Shown here piece after piece: positions 53,120 through 62,818 of a stretch of 64,000 bases of DNA. Below the pieces are notes generated by a model. It ran no database searches. It was given only the letters and a program-made list of their open reading frames with translations, and was not told the DNA's origin. Within the stretch, counting starts at the first letter, position 1, and the number at the start of each line of letters is the position of its first letter. Origin of the DNA: Antarctobacter sediminis. GTDB taxonomy: Bacteria; Pseudomonadota; Alphaproteobacteria; Rhodobacterales; Rhodobacteraceae. The stretch spans positions 1,178,001 through 1,242,000 of the forward strand of contig NZ_JAHUZG010000002.1 of the NCBI RefSeq assembly GCF_019218285.1, written 5' to 3'. The translations under genes and the position numbers were made by a program.

Positions 53120-53929
53120 TCAGATCTTGCGGTGCAGATCGGAAAGGTCTTTGGGCACGCCGTCGGCGTAGGCCTCGCGCCGCAGCCGCCGCATCCCGTC
53201 GATCCAGCGGTCCATATCCGCGGTCCTGCGCTGCGCAAAGATCGCGGCCTCTGGATGCGGCAGGATCAGAAAGCGGCCTTTGCGTAGCCCGTCCAGCACG
53301 ACACGGGCGACATCTTCGGGCGTCAACACACCCTCGGGGCGCGCCTCAAAATCGTCAGAATACCCCAGCAGCGGCGTGGCAACATACAGCGGGCAGACGA
53401 CCGATACGTTGATCCCCGCATCGCCATGCTCGATTGCCAGCGACTGTGCCAGGCTGACAGCCGCATGTTTACTGGCGGAGTAGGGCGCATCGCCGATCTG
53501 GCTAAGCAACCCGGCGGCCGAGGCCACATTGACCAGCCAGCCTTCTCCCCGCGCCATCATCTCGGGCAGGACAAGCCGCGCGGCCCGCAAATGCGCCATC
53601 ACGTGCAAATCCCAGCTGTCCTGCCATTGTTGGTCCGAAACGCTGCACGGGCCTTTCATCGCTCCCCGCGCAAAGCCCGCGTTGGAAATAAGCATGTCAA
53701 CGCCACCCAAGGCGGTCTGCGCGGCGTGAACCACCCGCGCAACCTCGTCCGATTGCCGCAGATCTGCGCCGCACGCCGCCGCACCCAGATCCTGCGCGGC
53801 CTTGTCCAGCAATGGCCCCGGCATGTCGGTCAGAAACAGCCGCGCCCCTTCGCGGCAAAGGGCATCGGCCAGAGCTCGCCCAATCCCCTGCGCCGCACCC
53901 GTCACAAGGATCCGTTTTCCGGAAAACAT
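53120..53929 (-). CDS. Short-chain dehydrogenase/reductase
   Basis: A 269-residue classical SDR with the cofactor motif TGAAQGIG (10-17), NAG near 83-85, S137, and Y150-x-x-x-K154 in YSASK. The substrate is not predictable. The ATG overlaps the ilvA stop (TGATG), so it is translated with ilvA, an odd partner for threonine deaminase. The C-terminal RRTADMDRWIDGMRRLRREAYADG is a family-specific tail. Confidence 0.88.
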   Translation of the reverse strand: MFSGKRILVTGAAQGIGRALADALCREGARLFLTDMPGPLLDKAAQDLGAAACGADLRQSDEVARVVHAAQTALGGVDMLISNAGFARGAMKGPCSVSDQQWQDSWDLHVMAHLRAARLVLPEMMARGEGWLVNVASAAGLLSQIGDAPYSASKHAAVSLAQSLAIEHGDAGINVSVVCPLYVATPLLGYSDDFEARPEGVLTPEDVARVVLDGLRKGRFLILPHPEAAIFAQRRTADMDRWIDGMRRLRREAYADGVPKDLSDLHRKI

Positions 53930-55155
53930 CAGATCACGAACTGCGCAAGGATCTCGTCCTCGGTGATGTCCTGATAGGTGAACCCATGTGCGTCGAGCTT
54001 GTCGAAAAGCGTGCGGAAATTTTCCGGTGCGACGGTTTCAATCCCGATCAGGACAGACCCGAAGTTTCGCGCCGATTTCTTGAGGTACTCGAAACGGGCG
54101 ATATCATCTTCAGGTCCGAGGAAGCCCAGAAAGTCCTTCAGTGCGCCCGGTCGCTGCGGCAAACGCAGGATAAAGTACTTCTTTATGCCGGAATAGCGCT
54201 GTGCCCGCTCCTTGACCTCTGGCAAACGTTCAAAATCGAAATTCCCGCCCGAGGTGATGCAAACCACCGTCCGGCCCGAAATCCCCTGCCCCAGATCCTG
54301 CAAGGCATCCACCGACAAGGCGCCTGCCGGTTCCAGAACGATCCCTTCGACGTTCAGCATTTCAAGGATCGTCAGGCACAGGCGGTCTTCGTGGATGGTC
54401 AGTGTATTGGCCAGACCGACCCCCTTGAGCCGGTCAAAGGTCTTTTCACCGATCCGGGCCACCGCCGCACCGTCGGCGAATGTATTGACAGACGGCAATG
54501 CCACGGGGCGTCCCGCCTGCAAGGCCGCGCGCAGACAAGCGCCGCCCAAGGGCTCGACAAAGGTATATTGCACCGAATTGCCGAAATAGCTGAGCACGCC
54601 CGACGACAGGCCTCCGCCGCCCACGGGAATCACCAGATGGTCCGGCGCGCGGCCCAGTTGCTGTTCGATCTCGACCGCAACGCTGGCCTGCCCCTCGATC
54701 ACGTCGTCATCGTCGAACGGCGACAGGAAATGCCCGCCTTCCTGCGCGCAGAACGCCTGTGCCGCCTTGAGGCAATCGTCGAAGTAATCGCCAACCAGAC
54801 GGATCTCGATGCTGTCCCCGCCGAACATCCGGGTCTTCTGGATCTTTTGCTGGGGTGTGGTGACAGGCATGAAGATTACGCCCTGAACACCGAAATGGCG
54901 GCACATATAGGCCACGCCTTGCGCATGGTTACCGGCCGAAGCGCAGACGAAAAGAACCTCGCCCTGTGCCTTGCGCATGGCGTTGAAAGCCCCGCGCAGC
55001 TTGTAGCTGCGCACCGGGCTCAGATCTTCGCGCTTGAGATAGACATCGGCGCCAAACCGGTCCGACAGATGCGCATTGCGCAACAAAGGTGTCGGCGGAA
55101 AGACATCGCGCATGGCGGTCTCGGCGGCGCGGGCCTGGTCCTGGAAATCAGTCAT
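53929..55155 (-). CDS. ilvA: Threonine ammonia-lyase (threonine dehydratase)
   Basis: Converts L-threonine to 2-oxobutanoate, the first committed step to isoleucine. The PLP lysine is K52 in SYKLRGAF, the phosphate loop is VGGGGLSSG, and a C-terminal ACT-like regulatory domain (YFILRLPQRPGALKDFLGFL onward, about 320-400) is present once. The 408-residue length fits the one-ACT biosynthetic form. The start at 55155 encodes MTDFQDQARA. It is followed by the SDR gene with overlapping codons. Confidence 0.92.
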   Translation of the reverse strand: MTDFQDQARAAETAMRDVFPPTPLLRNAHLSDRFGADVYLKREDLSPVRSYKLRGAFNAMRKAQGEVLFVCASAGNHAQGVAYMCRHFGVQGVIFMPVTTPQQKIQKTRMFGGDSIEIRLVGDYFDDCLKAAQAFCAQEGGHFLSPFDDDDVIEGQASVAVEIEQQLGRAPDHLVIPVGGGGLSSGVLSYFGNSVQYTFVEPLGGACLRAALQAGRPVALPSVNTFADGAAVARIGEKTFDRLKGVGLANTLTIHEDRLCLTILEMLNVEGIVLEPAGALSVDALQDLGQGISGRTVVCITSGGNFDFERLPEVKERAQRYSGIKKYFILRLPQRPGALKDFLGFLGPEDDIARFEYLKKSARNFGSVLIGIETVAPENFRTLFDKLDAHGFTYQDITEDEILAQFVI

Positions 55156-55191
55156 GGCCCAGAAGTGACCCAAGCCCGTGCCGCGCGCAAG

Positions 55192-55932
55192 TCAGTCGAT
55201 GTCACGCCCCTCGACGAATACACCGTAAAGAGTGGTCAGGATCGAAATCCCGATCATGGTCGCGAACCAGCCGACAACGACACTGTAGATCAGGTTGACC
55301 AAGGACTGCGGATCCGGGTTCAGCATCGCAGGCAATTGCACCGCGACAACCATGCCAACCACGATCAGGGTCAGGACGAACATCGCGTTGTTGTCCTTGC
55401 CGGTCGCCGCCCAAGCCTCGCGGAGGGTCATCTTGCGTTCAATCGCACCTGCCGGCAGCAACACGCCAAAACGGAAGAACAGGTAAACCGCCAGCCCCAA
55501 CAGGATCAGCAACAATGGCAGGCCGGTGCCCGGCGCCATCGTCATCACCGCCGACATCGGGATCAAGGCCGCCACCAGAGCAACCGCAACCAGCAGGGCA
55601 ATCATGATCGACCGGCCAAGATAGGCCAGGATCAATCCGCCATGCCATGGCGGCACCGCACTGTCGGGGATTTCACCGGTCAGGACAAACCGGTGCCAGG
55701 CGACCGCAATCCAGAGGCTGGCAACGATGGCAAGGATCGAAGTCACCAGAACCATGAAGGCCATGCCCGGGCTGATAACCGTCGCCCCCTCGGCATTTGC
55801 GGGCGACGCCAGAAGGACCAGAACCTGGTTCAGGGCCTGGATCGCATAAAGAACCGCCGAAAGACGGAAGGCCGCCTCGAGGTTGTTAATGACCATCCGG
55901 AACGAATGTTTGAAAATCTGCCAGCCACGCAT
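55192..55932 (-). CDS. Polytopic membrane protein of unknown function
   Basis: A 246-residue protein with about six membrane segments (near 22-42, 53-78, 105-125, 135-158, 178-200 and 214-238), and a recurring motif ALMIALLVAVALVAAL-like hydrophobic run in the middle. The N-terminal helix WQIFKHSFRMVINNLEAAFRLS is amphipathic. It resembles small roseobacter membrane proteins without a named domain. It is 36 bases upstream of ilvA on the same strand and divergent from argG. Confidence 0.75.
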   Translation of the reverse strand: MRGWQIFKHSFRMVINNLEAAFRLSAVLYAIQALNQVLVLLASPANAEGATVISPGMAFMVLVTSILAIVASLWIAVAWHRFVLTGEIPDSAVPPWHGGLILAYLGRSIMIALLVAVALVAALIPMSAVMTMAPGTGLPLLLILLGLAVYLFFRFGVLLPAGAIERKMTLREAWAATGKDNNAMFVLTLIVVGMVVAVQLPAMLNPDPQSLVNLIYSVVVGWFATMIGISILTTLYGVFVEGRDID

Positions 55933-56059
55933 GGCGCACCTTTCATATCAATCTGGGGTCAGGGGGTAGCACGCCGAGTGGCCGCGTCAACGCCCCTTCC
56001 TTGCAGGCCCACGGAAAACAGGCTAATCCGCCCGGCAAACTGCCCAAAGGACATGATCC

Positions 56060-57283
56060 ATGACCGCGCCCAAGAAAGTTGTGCTGGCCTATTCCGGCGG
56101 CCTCGACACCTCGATCATCCTGAAATGGTTGCAGACGGAATACGGCTGCGAGGTTGTCACCTTTACCGCTGACCTTGGTCAGGGTGAAGAGTTGGAACCG
56201 GCCCGTGCCAAGGCCGAGATGCTGGGGATCAAACCCGAGAACATCTACATCGAAGACGTCCGCGAAGAATTCGTCCGCGATTTCGTCTTTCCGATGTTCC
56301 GCGCCAATGCGGTCTACGAAGGTCTGTACCTGCTGGGCACCTCGATCGCGCGCCCGCTGATCTCCAAGCGTCTGGTCGAGATCGCCGAGGAAACCGGCGC
56401 CGATGCCGTGGCCCATGGCGCTACCGGAAAGGGCAATGACCAGGTTCGGTTCGAACTGTCCGCCGCTGCGCTGAACCCCGACATCAAGGTGATCGCCCCT
56501 TGGCGGGAATGGGATCTGAACTCGCGGACTGCGCTTCTGGATTTTGCCGAACAGAACCAGATCCCGATTGCCAAAGACAAGCGCGGCGAGGCTCCGTTCA
56601 GCGTTGACGCCAACCTGCTGCACACCTCGTCCGAAGGCCGCGTTCTGGAAGACCCCGCCGAAGAGGCGCCCGATTACGTCTATCTGCGCACGGTCGATCC
56701 CGAACAGGCGCCCGATACGCCCGAAGTGATCGAGATCACCTTTGAAAAAGGCGACGCCGTGGCCATCAACGGCGAAGCGATGTCGCCCGCCACGATCCTG
56801 ACGCAGCTCAACGAATACGGCCGCAAGCACGGTATCGGCCGTCTGGATTTCGTCGAGAACCGTTTTGTCGGCATGAAATCCCGCGGCATCTACGAAACTC
56901 CCGGCGGCACCATCCTGCTGGAAGCCCACCGCGGCATCGAACAGATCACGCTGGACAGCGGTGCGGGCCACCTCAAGGACTCGCTGATGCCGCGCTATGC
57001 CGAGCTGATCTACAACGGGTTCTGGTATTCGCCTGAACGCGAGATGTTGCAGGCGGCAATCGACAAGTCACAAGAACTTGTGTCCGGCACCGTGAAACTG
57101 AAGCTGTACAAGGGTTCGGTGCGCTGCATCGGTCGCTGGTCGGACAACTCGCTGTACTCCGAAGCGCATGTGACCTTCGAGGATGACGCAGGTGCCTACG
57201 ATCAGAAAGACGCCGAAGGCTTCATCACGCTGAACGCCCTGCGACTGCGCCTGTTGGCTGCGCGCAAACGTCGGCTGGGTTGA
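56060..57283 (+). CDS. argG: Argininosuccinate synthase
   Basis: Joins citrulline and aspartate with ATP to make argininosuccinate in arginine synthesis. The 407-residue protein has the P-loop [14 protein letters not shown], the [15 protein letters not shown]-type segment ([13 protein letters not shown]), [15 protein letters not shown] and the C-terminal tetramerisation helix. The start at 56060 is the conserved [14 protein letters not shown]. Two hairpins follow, one of which reaches into the leader of the SCP2 gene. Confidence 0.97.
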   Translation: MTAPKKVVLAYSGGLDTSIILKWLQTEYGCEVVTFTADLGQGEELEPARAKAEMLGIKPENIYIEDVREEFVRDFVFPMFRANAVYEGLYLLGTSIARPLISKRLVEIAEETGADAVAHGATGKGNDQVRFELSAAALNPDIKVIAPWREWDLNSRTALLDFAEQNQIPIAKDKRGEAPFSVDANLLHTSSEGRVLEDPAEEAPDYVYLRTVDPEQAPDTPEVIEITFEKGDAVAINGEAMSPATILTQLNEYGRKHGIGRLDFVENRFVGMKSRGIYETPGGTILLEAHRGIEQITLDSGAGHLKDSLMPRYAELIYNGFWYSPEREMLQAAIDKSQELVSGTVKLKLYKGSVRCIGRWSDNSLYSEAHVTFEDDAGAYDQKDAEGFITLNALRLRLLAARKRRLG

Positions 57284-57289
57284 TTATAT

Positions 57290-57317
57290 TGACGTTACGC
57301 AGAGTTGCGTAACGTCA
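57290..57317 (+). terminator. Perfect eleven-base inverted repeat after argG
   Basis: TGACGTTACGC (57290-57300), a six-base loop, GCGTAACGTCA (57307-57317). No U-run follows, so it could be a terminator assisted by Rho, a 3' stabiliser, or an operator for the downstream SCP2 gene. Confidence 0.5.
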
Positions 57318-57331
57318 CCCTATGCCCATCC

Positions 57332-57365
57332 CCCCGTTCTCGGTCATAGCTTCCGCAGAACGGGG
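57332..57365 (+). promoter_or_regulatory. Hairpin that would mask the SCP2 gene ribosome-binding site
   Basis: CCCCGTTCT (57332-57340) is complementary to AGAACGGGG (57357-57365). The 3' arm covers the first half of GGGGAGGA (57362-57369), the ribosome site before ATG 57374. Pairing would limit translation of that gene. Confidence 0.45.
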
Positions 57366-57373
57366 AGGATACC

Positions 57374-57655
57374 ATGACACTCGACGAAATCGCCGCGCTG
57401 TTGCGCAAGGGGCTGGCACACAAGCCGCTGGACAATTCGCTGAGCTTTGATTGCGGCGAAGATGGCGCATTGCGTCTTGAGGGGGCCGAGGTGGCCAGCT
57501 CGGACGCACCCGCCGATTGCACCATCCGCATCTCGCAGGGCAACCTGTCAAAGCTGGTCCAAGGCCAGTTGAACCCGATGACGGCCTTTGCCATGGGCAA
57601 GCTCAAGGTGTCTGGCGACATGTCAGTGGCGATGAAACTGGGCCAGCTGCTGTAA
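57374..57655 (+). CDS. Stand-alone SCP2 sterol-carrier-like domain protein
   Basis: A 93-residue protein consisting of one SCP2 domain, with the characteristic DCTIRISQGNLSKLVQGQLNPMTAFAMGKLKVSGDMSVAMKLGQLL end. Such domains bind lipids or acyl-CoA in a hydrophobic tunnel. It is expressed from behind a hairpin-containing leader after argG. The physiological ligand is unknown. Confidence 0.87.
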   Translation: MTLDEIAALLRKGLAHKPLDNSLSFDCGEDGALRLEGAEVASSDAPADCTIRISQGNLSKLVQGQLNPMTAFAMGKLKVSGDMSVAMKLGQLL

Positions 57656-57721
57656 TTTCGCCGCAGGTCTTGGCGGGGCAGGCGGTCTTTTCCTATCCTT
57701 CACGGGTCAGGGAGGATCATC

Positions 57722-58147
57722 ATGCCCGCCACACACGCGGAATTCCTGCAAGCACAGGATCAAAGCTGGTCTGACGTGCTGCGCGAATTACAGGACGGTC
57801 ACAAGGTCACGCACTGGATCTGGTGGGTGTTTCCGCAGCTTGCATTGTTGGGGCGGTCGTCACGGGCGCGCCATTTTGGCCTTGCCGGGCCAGAGGACGC
57901 GCACGCCTATCTTGCGCATCCGGTGCTGGGGCAACGGCTCGTAGACGTCAGTCAGTTGCTATTGACCCATGTAGACAAGGACCCGGTTGAGATCCTGGGT
58001 CCGATCGATGCAATCAAGGTTCGATCTTCGATGACATTGTTCGAAACAGTGCCCGGCGCGCCCACAGTCTTTTCCGACGTGTTAGAGCGCATGTACGGCG
58101 GCCAACGCTGTCCGCTGACACAAGACGCCCTGACCTCAAAAGAATGA
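57722..58147 (+). CDS. DUF1810 family protein
   Basis: A 141-residue soluble protein. The segment HKVTHWIWWVFPQL and SSRARHFGL, then YLAHPVLGQRL and DAIKVRSSMTLFE, are the usual landmarks of DUF1810 (calpastatin-like in older labels). The function is unknown; related folds are found in NADAR and other nucleotide-processing proteins. It stands alone after SCP2, with a GGGAGGATCATC leader, and converges with the DUF7282-like gene. Confidence 0.85.
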   Translation: MPATHAEFLQAQDQSWSDVLRELQDGHKVTHWIWWVFPQLALLGRSSRARHFGLAGPEDAHAYLAHPVLGQRLVDVSQLLLTHVDKDPVEILGPIDAIKVRSSMTLFETVPGAPTVFSDVLERMYGGQRCPLTQDALTSKE

Positions 58148-58236
58148 CGGCCGCGCGGATCCGGGGTACGGGAGACCGCGCGACCGTCACCGTGCCGAAT
58201 ACACAGGCACGTCACCACCGAATACTCGTCGGCGGG

Positions 58237-58269
58237 CGCCGGGCCGGGATGAGACGCCAAGGCCCGGCG
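58237..58269 (-). terminator. Hairpin downstream of the secreted DUF7282-like gene
   Basis: CGCCGGGCC (58237-58245) pairs with GGCCCGGCG (58261-58269). On the minus strand it comes just after the stop at 58277. The loop of 15 bases and absent U-run make its strength uncertain. Confidence 0.45.
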
Positions 58270-58276
58270 AAACCTT

Positions 58277-58690
58277 TTACTGGGCGGTGATGGTGGTCAT
58301 CACAAGGTTGCCATCCAGACGGATCGGCCCGTCTTCCTTGGCGCCCAGCGTGTATTCAAAGATACCCGTGGTCATGCCGCCGTCTTCGCCGTGAACCATC
58401 AGCATCAGCATGTCACCGGCCTTGACCTCTTCGGTCAGGATCGCGGCCACATCCATGTTTTCGCCCTTTTTCAGGGGCGCGTGACCCACGACCGGGCCGG
58501 GTTTCATATCGGCACCAGTGCGGTGAACTACCAGCCAGCCGTTCGCCGGTGCCACGATCTTGGACGCGGAAACGGTGCCTTCGGCAACGCTTTGGTCCGC
58601 GGCTTCGACCATGGGGGTCATGCCGTGGCCACCGGCAAAGGCGGTTCCGGCGGAAATCACGAGAGCGGCAGTCAAAATATTGAATTTCAT
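58277..58690 (-). CDS. Secreted DUF7282-like protein
   Basis: A 137-residue periplasmic protein with a signal peptide MKFNILTAALVISAGTAFAG. The mature part is VEAADQSVAEGTVSASKIVAPANGWLVVHRT, with GPVVGHAPLKKGEN and an all-beta pattern matching DUF7282, found in bacterial and archaeal exported proteins. GGAGAAAAG precedes the start at 58690. It is divergent from exported msrA with 202 bases between. The function is not known. Confidence 0.75.
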   Translation of the reverse strand: MKFNILTAALVISAGTAFAGGHGMTPMVEAADQSVAEGTVSASKIVAPANGWLVVHRTGADMKPGPVVGHAPLKKGENMDVAAILTEEVKAGDMLMLMVHGEDGGMTTGIFEYTLGAKEDGPIRLDGNLVMTTITAQ

Positions 58691-58892
58691 GTCTTTTCTC
58701 CCAGTCATTTTGCAATCCGGAAAAGGGTTTCCCGGCATGTGCTGACCTGAGTCACGACAGGTTTCAGCGAAAGTTTCGTCCGGAATGATTTTTTTTCCTT
58801 TCACGTGGTTCTCACCTTCGGGTGAAGAAGCCCGCTGGCGGATTGCCAGACCGGGTCGGCGCGGGCAGGCTGACACCAAAGGAGGACCCGTC

Positions 58893-59543
58893 ATGCCCCG
58901 TATCGCCCCCATTCGCCCCGCCTTGCTGGGCCTGTTGCTGGCCCTTGGCCTTGTTGCACAGGCAAACCGCGCCGACGCCGCAGACATCATTGTCGCCGGT
59001 GGTTGTTTCTGGTGCGTCGAAGCCGATTTCGAGAAAGTGCGCGGCGTGTCCAAGGCCGTGTCGGGCTATACAGGCGGACGACAGGCAAACCCGACCTACA
59101 AACAGGTCAGCCGGGGCGGCAGCGGCCATTACGAAGCCGTCAGGATCAGCTTTGACCCGGCCAAGGTCTCTGTCCGGCAGTTGTACGACAGCTTTTTCCG
59201 GTCGGTCGATCCCACCGATGCCGGCGGGCAGTTCTGCGACCGAGGCGAAAGCTATCGCACCGCGATCTTTTATCTGGACGCACAGCAAAAAGCCGCTGCC
59301 GAAGCGGCAAAGGCCGAGGCGGAAAAAGCGCTTGGCCAAAGGATCGTCACTCCGATCCTGCCAGCCAAGCCGTTCTACCTCGCCGAGGAGTATCATCAGG
59401 ACTATTACAAGGGCACCAAGCGGGTCGTGACGCGCTTTGGCGTGATCCGGCAAAGCGACGCCTACAAGCGTTACCGCAAAGGCTGTGGCCGGGATCAGCG
59501 GGTCAAACAGCTGTGGGGCAGCGCTGCGCCCTTCGTCAACTAG
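58893..59543 (+). CDS. msrA: Peptide-methionine (S)-S-oxide reductase MsrA, exported
   Basis: A 216-residue enzyme that reduces methionine-S-sulfoxide in proteins. The active site GGCFWC has nucleophile C38, preceded by an N-terminal signal peptide (LLGLLLALGLVAQANRADAA), so the enzyme acts in the periplasm, unlike cytoplasmic E. coli MsrA. SGYTGG and DPTDAGGQFCDRGESYRTAIF are conserved. Resolving cysteines may be the one in KGCGRD near the end. AAGGAGG lies before ATG 58893. Confidence 0.9.
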   Translation: MPRIAPIRPALLGLLLALGLVAQANRADAADIIVAGGCFWCVEADFEKVRGVSKAVSGYTGGRQANPTYKQVSRGGSGHYEAVRISFDPAKVSVRQLYDSFFRSVDPTDAGGQFCDRGESYRTAIFYLDAQQKAAAEAAKAEAEKALGQRIVTPILPAKPFYLAEEYHQDYYKGTKRVVTRFGVIRQSDAYKRYRKGCGRDQRVKQLWGSAAPFVN

Positions 59544-59561
59544 ACGGAAAGGGCAGGGGGC

Positions 59562-60434
59562 CTAGCCGCCAAAGTCCTGAACATCGCGTAGGTCCGGGAT
59601 CACATCCGCTGTCCCTTGCCGCGTAACCATGATCGCCCCGGCGATCATGGCCTGTCCGATAGCCTGTTCCATCGGTAAACCACGGTCCAGACCGGCAAGA
59701 ACGTATCCGGTAAACGTGTCGCCAGCGCCCGTCGTATCCACGGGTGTCACAGGCACGGCAGGAAAGGCTTTGGTCTGGCCCGTATCGGTATTGTGCCACT
59801 CTGCCCCATCGCCCCCCAGTGTCACGATGACATCCCGAACGGGAAGGGCATCGGGCGACAGGCCCGTAGCGGCCTCGAGTTGCTGGGCTTCGACGGCGTT
59901 CAGGAACAGAATGTCCAGTAAGGGAAGAACCTTCTGCACCGCCCCGGCATCGAAGGGCGCGGCGGCATAGGCGACCCGCATACCGCGGCCCGACGCCATC
60001 TCGGCACCCTCGCGTTGGGCGTTGGTTTCATTTTGCATCAGGAAAATGTCCGAGGCATTCGCCTCATCCAGCGCGGCCGAGATCTGGTCCAGCGGGATGG
60101 CCTGGTTCGCCCCGGGATAGAGGATGATATTGTTCTCACCCGCCTCGTCGATGGCGATCAGGGCATTGCCGGTATCCTGGGATACAAGAGTGATAAACTG
60201 TGTATACACTCCATATTCCATCAGTCTCTGTACCGCCCAGCCACCATCAGAACCGACAGCCCCGATATGAACACACCGTGCCGCGGCGCGGGCCGCCGCC
60301 ACGGACATATTGGCCCCCTTGCCGCCAAGACCGCGTGAAAACGATGTGGCGGCAAGGGTTTCGCCCGGCGCGGGCAGATGCGGCACGTGATAGAACAGGT
60401 CCGCGTTGATCGAGCCCAGATTGAAGATCGTCAT
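59562..60434 (-). CDS. rbsK: PfkB-family sugar kinase, ribokinase-like
   Basis: A 290-residue kinase with the first PfkB motif FSRGLGGKGANMSVAAARA and the second DTTGAGDTFTGYVLAGL, the aspartate being the catalytic base. GGLGGKGAN and the ATP-lid arrangement resemble ribokinase, which phosphorylates ribose at O5. No ribose transporter is adjacent, so another sugar or nucleoside is possible. It is followed closely by the maeB stop on the same strand (45 bases), yet transcribed after it. Confidence 0.8.
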   Translation of the reverse strand: MTIFNLGSINADLFYHVPHLPAPGETLAATSFSRGLGGKGANMSVAAARAAARCVHIGAVGSDGGWAVQRLMEYGVYTQFITLVSQDTGNALIAIDEAGENNIILYPGANQAIPLDQISAALDEANASDIFLMQNETNAQREGAEMASGRGMRVAYAAAPFDAGAVQKVLPLLDILFLNAVEAQQLEAATGLSPDALPVRDVIVTLGGDGAEWHNTDTGQTKAFPAVPVTPVDTTGAGDTFTGYVLAGLDRGLPMEQAIGQAMIAGAIMVTRQGTADVIPDLRDVQDFGG

Positions 60435-60479
60435 CGATCGCCCTTTCTAGCAGAACCCGTTATGCCGTGCCCGGCCGGG

Positions 60480-62735
60480 TCAGCTGATCTTGGCCGCCGC
60501 CAGAACGGCCATGTTCAGGATGTCATTGGCGGTCATCGAGGTCGAACAGATCTGAATCGACTTGTCGACACCGGCAAGGATCGGGCCAATCACCGTCGCC
60601 CCGGCCATTTCCTGCATCAGCTTGACCGAGATCGAGGCAGAGTGCCGCGCCGGGACGACAAGAATATTGGCCGGACCACTTAGCCGCTGGAACGGATAGT
60701 TTTCCTGCGCCTTGACGTTCAGAGCCACGTCGACAGTCATTTCGCCTTCGTATTCGAAACTGACACCACGACGGTCCAGAACCTGCGGCGCAAGATGCAT
60801 CTTTTCCGCGCGTTCAGACACCGGATAGCCAAAGGTCGAGAAACTGACAAAGGCCACGCGCGGTTCAAGCCCCAGATGGCGGGCCACGCCTGCGGCGCGT
60901 TCGGCGATCGTGGCAAGATCTTCCTGATCGGGCCATTCATGCACCAGCGTATCGGCAATCAGAACGATCCGTCCCTTGTGCAGCAGCGCCGTGACACCAG
61001 CAGCGCCATGCGCCGCATCCGCGTCAAAGACATGGTTGACCAACTGCATCACATGGGCGGATTTCCGCGTCGCGCCGGTGACCAGACCGTCCCCATGACC
61101 ATGCGCCAGCATCAGCGCGGCAAAGACGTGACGGTCGCGCGCGGCCAATCGGTGGATGTCCTGCCGGTCCATGCCTTTCCGTTGCAGGCGTTCATACAGG
61201 AATTCCTTGTAGCTTTGCAGATGGCGCGTATTGGCGGCGTTAATGACCTCCAATTCGCGCACGGCATCCGGCAGCCCCGCCTGTTCCAGCTTTTCCCGAA
61301 CATCCGCCTCGCGACCGACCACCAATGCCTTGCCCAGTCCGTTGCGCTGGTACATCACAGCCGCCCGCAGAACACGGGGATCATCCCCCTCGGCAAAGAT
61401 CATCCGCGCCTGCGCCGCACGGGCACGCGCATTGATCGACCGCAGGATCGAAGCCGTCGGATCCATCCGGGTCTGTAGGTTGTGCTCGTAGGCCTCCATA
61501 TCGACGATGGGGCGACGGGCCGCGCCGGTTTCCATTCCGGCCCGCGCCACGGCAGGCGGAATCCGGTGGATCAGACGGGGGTCGAAGGGCGTGGGAATGA
61601 TGTAGTCGCGCCCGAAACTGAGCGAGCGACCATAAGCCAGCGCGACCTCGTCGGGCACGTCCTCTCGCGCCAGTTCGGCAAGGGCCTGCGCGCAGGCGAT
61701 TTTCATCTCGTCGTTGATGGCACGGGCGTGGATGTCCAATGCGCCACGGAAGAGATAGGGAAAGCCAAGAACGTTATTGACCTGGTTCGGATAGTCGCTG
61801 CGCCCGGTTGCGACAATGGCATCTGGGCGCACCTCATGCGCGTCTTCCGGGGTAATTTCCGGATCAGGGTTCGCCATGGCAAAGATCACCGGATTGTCGG
61901 CCATGCTGGCCACCATGTCCTGCGTGACGGCACCCTTGGCCGAGACCCCAAGGAAAACATCCGCATCTTTCATCGCGTCTTCGAGCGTGCGCGCATCGGT
62001 CACCACCGCATGGGCCGATTTCCACTGGTTCATGCCTTCGGTCCGGCCCTGATAGATCACGCCCTTGGTGTCGCACATGATGCAGTTTTCGTGCCGCGCG
62101 CCCATGGATTTCACCAGTTCCAGACAGGCGATCCCGGCCGCACCGGCACCGTTCAGGACAATTTTGCAGTCCTCGATCTTTTTCCCCGACAGATGCAGCG
62201 CATTGATCAGGCCCGCGGCACAGATCACCGCCGTGCCGTGCTGGTCGTCATGAAAGACGGGAATGTCCATCTCTTCCTTGAGCCGCTGCTCGATGATGAA
62301 ACATTCGGGCGCTTTGATGTCTTCGAGGTTGATGCCGCCAAAGGTTGGCCCCATCAGGCGCACCGCCTTGCAGAATTCATCTGGGTCTTCGGTGTCCAGT
62401 TCGATGTCGATGCTGTTCACATCGGCAAAGCGTTTGAACAGGACCGATTTGCCTTCCATCACCGGCTTGGACCCCAGCGCACCAAGGTTGCCTAGCCCCA
62501 GAACCGCCGTCCCGTTGGATATCACCGCCACAAGGTTGCCCTTGTTGGTGTAGTCATAGGCCAGTTCGGGGTTCTCGGCGATGTCCTCGCAAGGCACGGC
62601 CACGCCAGGGGAATAGGCAAGGCTGAGATCGCGCTGGGTCGTCATGGGAACAGTGGCCTGTACCTCCCATTTGCCGGGCGTCGGTTCGAGGTGAAAGGCA
62701 AGCGCCTCTTCGCGGGTGAATCTGGCTTTGGACAT
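60480..62735 (-). CDS. maeB: NADP-dependent malic enzyme with phosphotransacetylase-like domain
   Basis: A 751-residue fusion. The N-terminal half is the malic enzyme: [39 protein letters not shown] with the metal site and [13 protein letters not shown] for NADP. From about residue 430 a phosphotransacetylase-like domain follows ([45 protein letters not shown]), which in this family regulates the enzyme, often through acetyl-CoA. It makes pyruvate and NADPH from malate. GGAGGGG lies before the start at 62735. Confidence 0.94.
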   Translation of the reverse strand: MSKARFTREEALAFHLEPTPGKWEVQATVPMTTQRDLSLAYSPGVAVPCEDIAENPELAYDYTNKGNLVAVISNGTAVLGLGNLGALGSKPVMEGKSVLFKRFADVNSIDIELDTEDPDEFCKAVRLMGPTFGGINLEDIKAPECFIIEQRLKEEMDIPVFHDDQHGTAVICAAGLINALHLSGKKIEDCKIVLNGAGAAGIACLELVKSMGARHENCIMCDTKGVIYQGRTEGMNQWKSAHAVVTDARTLEDAMKDADVFLGVSAKGAVTQDMVASMADNPVIFAMANPDPEITPEDAHEVRPDAIVATGRSDYPNQVNNVLGFPYLFRGALDIHARAINDEMKIACAQALAELAREDVPDEVALAYGRSLSFGRDYIIPTPFDPRLIHRIPPAVARAGMETGAARRPIVDMEAYEHNLQTRMDPTASILRSINARARAAQARMIFAEGDDPRVLRAAVMYQRNGLGKALVVGREADVREKLEQAGLPDAVRELEVINAANTRHLQSYKEFLYERLQRKGMDRQDIHRLAARDRHVFAALMLAHGHGDGLVTGATRKSAHVMQLVNHVFDADAAHGAAGVTALLHKGRIVLIADTLVHEWPDQEDLATIAERAAGVARHLGLEPRVAFVSFSTFGYPVSERAEKMHLAPQVLDRRGVSFEYEGEMTVDVALNVKAQENYPFQRLSGPANILVVPARHSASISVKLMQEMAGATVIGPILAGVDKSIQICSTSMTANDILNMAVLAAAKIS

Positions 62736-62818
62736 GTCCCCTCCATCCGGCAGAATTTGCGGTTTTCCCCGCGGTTTGGTCACCTTATTGTCACGCGAAA
62801 TCGCCGGGGGGAAGGTTC

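Noticed and set aside
53812-56172. A 786-codon plus-strand open frame
   Set aside because: It is antisense to the SDR, ilvA and the membrane protein; its translation is arginine, histidine and glutamine rich without motifs.
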